Of a stretch of 64,000 bases of DNA, positions 63,241 to 64,000 are shown one piece after another; position 1 is the first letter of the stretch; the number at the start of each line of letters is the position of its first letter. Under the pieces are notes generated by a model. The model had not been told where the DNA came from. It saw only the letters and a program-made list of their open reading frames with translations, and did not search any database. Source of the stretch: Planctobacterium sp965279005 (lineage in GTDB: Bacteria > Pseudomonadota > Gammaproteobacteria > Enterobacterales > Alteromonadaceae); NCBI GenBank assembly GCA_965279005.1, contig CBDIHK010000020.1, forward strand, positions 76,468 to 140,467, written 5' to 3'. Position numbers and translations under genes: made by a program.

Positions 63241-64000
63241 TGCTGGCATACACCTCCAATGCTGCGTCAACCGCCTCGCCACAACCAAGCCTGTGGCCGC
63301 TCCTGCGCAGGCAGGTTTCTAAAGATTGCAAGGTGTGCAATACCGCGTCTTGCCTGGCGTTGTAGCCCATGGTGCCAATGCGCCAAATTTTGCCGTGTAG
63401 GGGCCCGAAGCTGGTGCCTATCTCGATGTTGAAATCTTGTAACATTTGGCAGCGTATCCCATCCCCATCTACGCCCTCAGGAATGTAGACGCCGACAACA
63501 TTGCTCATTTTATTGGCAACGTCCCCGAACACTTGCAAATTTAAGCCTTGTACCCCGGCCAGCATGGCATTACCGTGCAATTTGTGGCGGCTGATGCAGT
63601 TGTCGATGCCTTCTTCCAACAAATTGATGGCGCACTCCCGGGCGCAATACAACATAGAAGTAGCCTCAGTATGGTGGTTAAGGCGTTCTTCGCCCCAGTA
63701 ATCCAGGATCATAGGGATGTCAAAGTAATTGGATTGGATACGGCTGCCAGAGCCGTCCTGGTGGCCATCATTGCGTATTCCTGCTTCCACGTGGTGCCTG
63801 CGCCGGATCACATCAACAAATCGCTGGCTAAGAGAAATGGGGGCGCTGCCGGATGGCCCCCCCAAGCATTTTTGCAAACCGACGGATACCGCGTCCAGTT
63901 GCCACTGGTCTGTTTCAAACGGGTTTCCGCCGATGGAAGCCGTCGCGTCGGAATAAAACAGCACATCGTATCGTCGGCAAATTTCCCCCAGGTGCTCCAG
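63227..64000 (-). CDS. class V aminotransferase, probable ureidoglycine/glyoxylate type (5' truncated)
   Basis: The C-terminal 257 residues are present; the start lies beyond the window edge. PLP Lys is in SVGLQKCLGGPSG, preceded by the cofactor Asp region YSDATASIGG. The fold type I class V pattern matches alanine-glyoxylate aminotransferases. Because it is coupled to allC in a purine locus, it is probably the (S)-ureidoglycine-glyoxylate aminotransferase (PucG/UGXT), giving oxalurate and glycine. A serine/alanine-glyoxylate role is the alternative. Confidence 0.82.
   Translation of the reverse strand: MEHLGEICRRYDVLFYSDATASIGGNPFETDQWQLDAVSVGLQKCLGGPSGSAPISLSQRFVDVIRRRHHVEAGIRNDGHQDGSGSRIQSNYFDIPMILDYWGEERLNHHTEATSMLYCARECAINLLEEGIDNCISRHKLHGNAMLAGVQGLNLQVFGDVANKMSNVVGVYIPEGVDGDGIRCQMLQDFNIEIGTSFGPLHGKIWRIGTMGYNARQDAVLHTLQSLETCLRRSGHRLGCGEAVDAALEVYASNADR

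Noticed and set aside
1..64000. rRNA, tRNA, CRISPR arrays, prophage or integrase-bounded islands
   Set aside because: None was recognised; repeats are limited to the MITE-like family and one REP-like pair.

Overview
The window looks like the chromosome of a marine-type gammaproteobacterium of the order Alteromonadales. Two blocks support this: the order pyrD-zapC-...-rlmKL-glutaredoxin-uup-DUF3466-rmf-fabA, and the order msrC-...-proQ-prc-...-pepN-DUF2835 followed by an NAD-dependent 1,611-residue glutamate dehydrogenase. Both are familiar from Shewanella/Alteromonas and partly from E. coli. No rRNA, tRNA, CRISPR array, prophage or full insertion sequence was seen. The genus cannot be fixed from the sequence alone.

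Layout. 1-5.3 kb: end of an unknown gene, a HAD phosphatase, a small unknown gene, then a reverse-strand moxR-DUF58-tgpA operon whose tgpA is broken by four single-base indels. 5.5-9.7 kb: an H-NS-like protein and the ETF electron-transfer module (ETF-ubiquinone oxidoreductase divergent from etfBA) with a palindromic operator between them. 9.7-20.3 kb: a decayed DUF3862 lipoprotein gene, a SIMPL-domain protein, msrC-unknown-proQ-prc, an NSS transporter with an NhaC-type antiporter, then pepN and DUF2835. 20.4-27.3 kb: the conserved but poorly understood quartet DUF1302-DUF1329-YCF48-like-RND, with a FadR-like site upstream. 27.5-45.2 kb: gdhB, pyrD, zapC, two small membrane proteins, a DsbD-like reductase with a periplasmic redoxin, rlmKL, a glutaredoxin, uup, a GlyGly-CTERM DUF3466 protein, rmf and fabA with a FabR-type operator. 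45.3-50.7 kb: accessory genes (small basic protein, XRE regulator divergent from an SDR/aldo-keto reductase pair with twin palindromic operators, amidase, hemerythrin). 50.8-64.0 kb: a gluzincin peptidase and a near-complete purine catabolic locus.

How the purine genes work together: GuaD makes xanthine from guanine, XdhABC makes urate, PuuD makes 5-hydroxyisourate, UraH and UraD make (S)-allantoin, PuuE opens it to allantoate, AllC releases ureidoglycine, and a class V aminotransferase is placed to pass its nitrogen to glyoxylate. A RutR-like TetR regulator sits between the two arms, with a RutR-box-like palindrome in the divergent promoter.

Repeats: two copies (401 and 260 bp, inverted relative to each other) of a MITE-like element with about 30-bp terminal inverted repeats flank a 10-kb core segment. 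Three diverged single ends of the same family lie at other gene 3' ends, and two of them supply the stop codon. A perfect 23-bp inverted repeat lies behind puuD.
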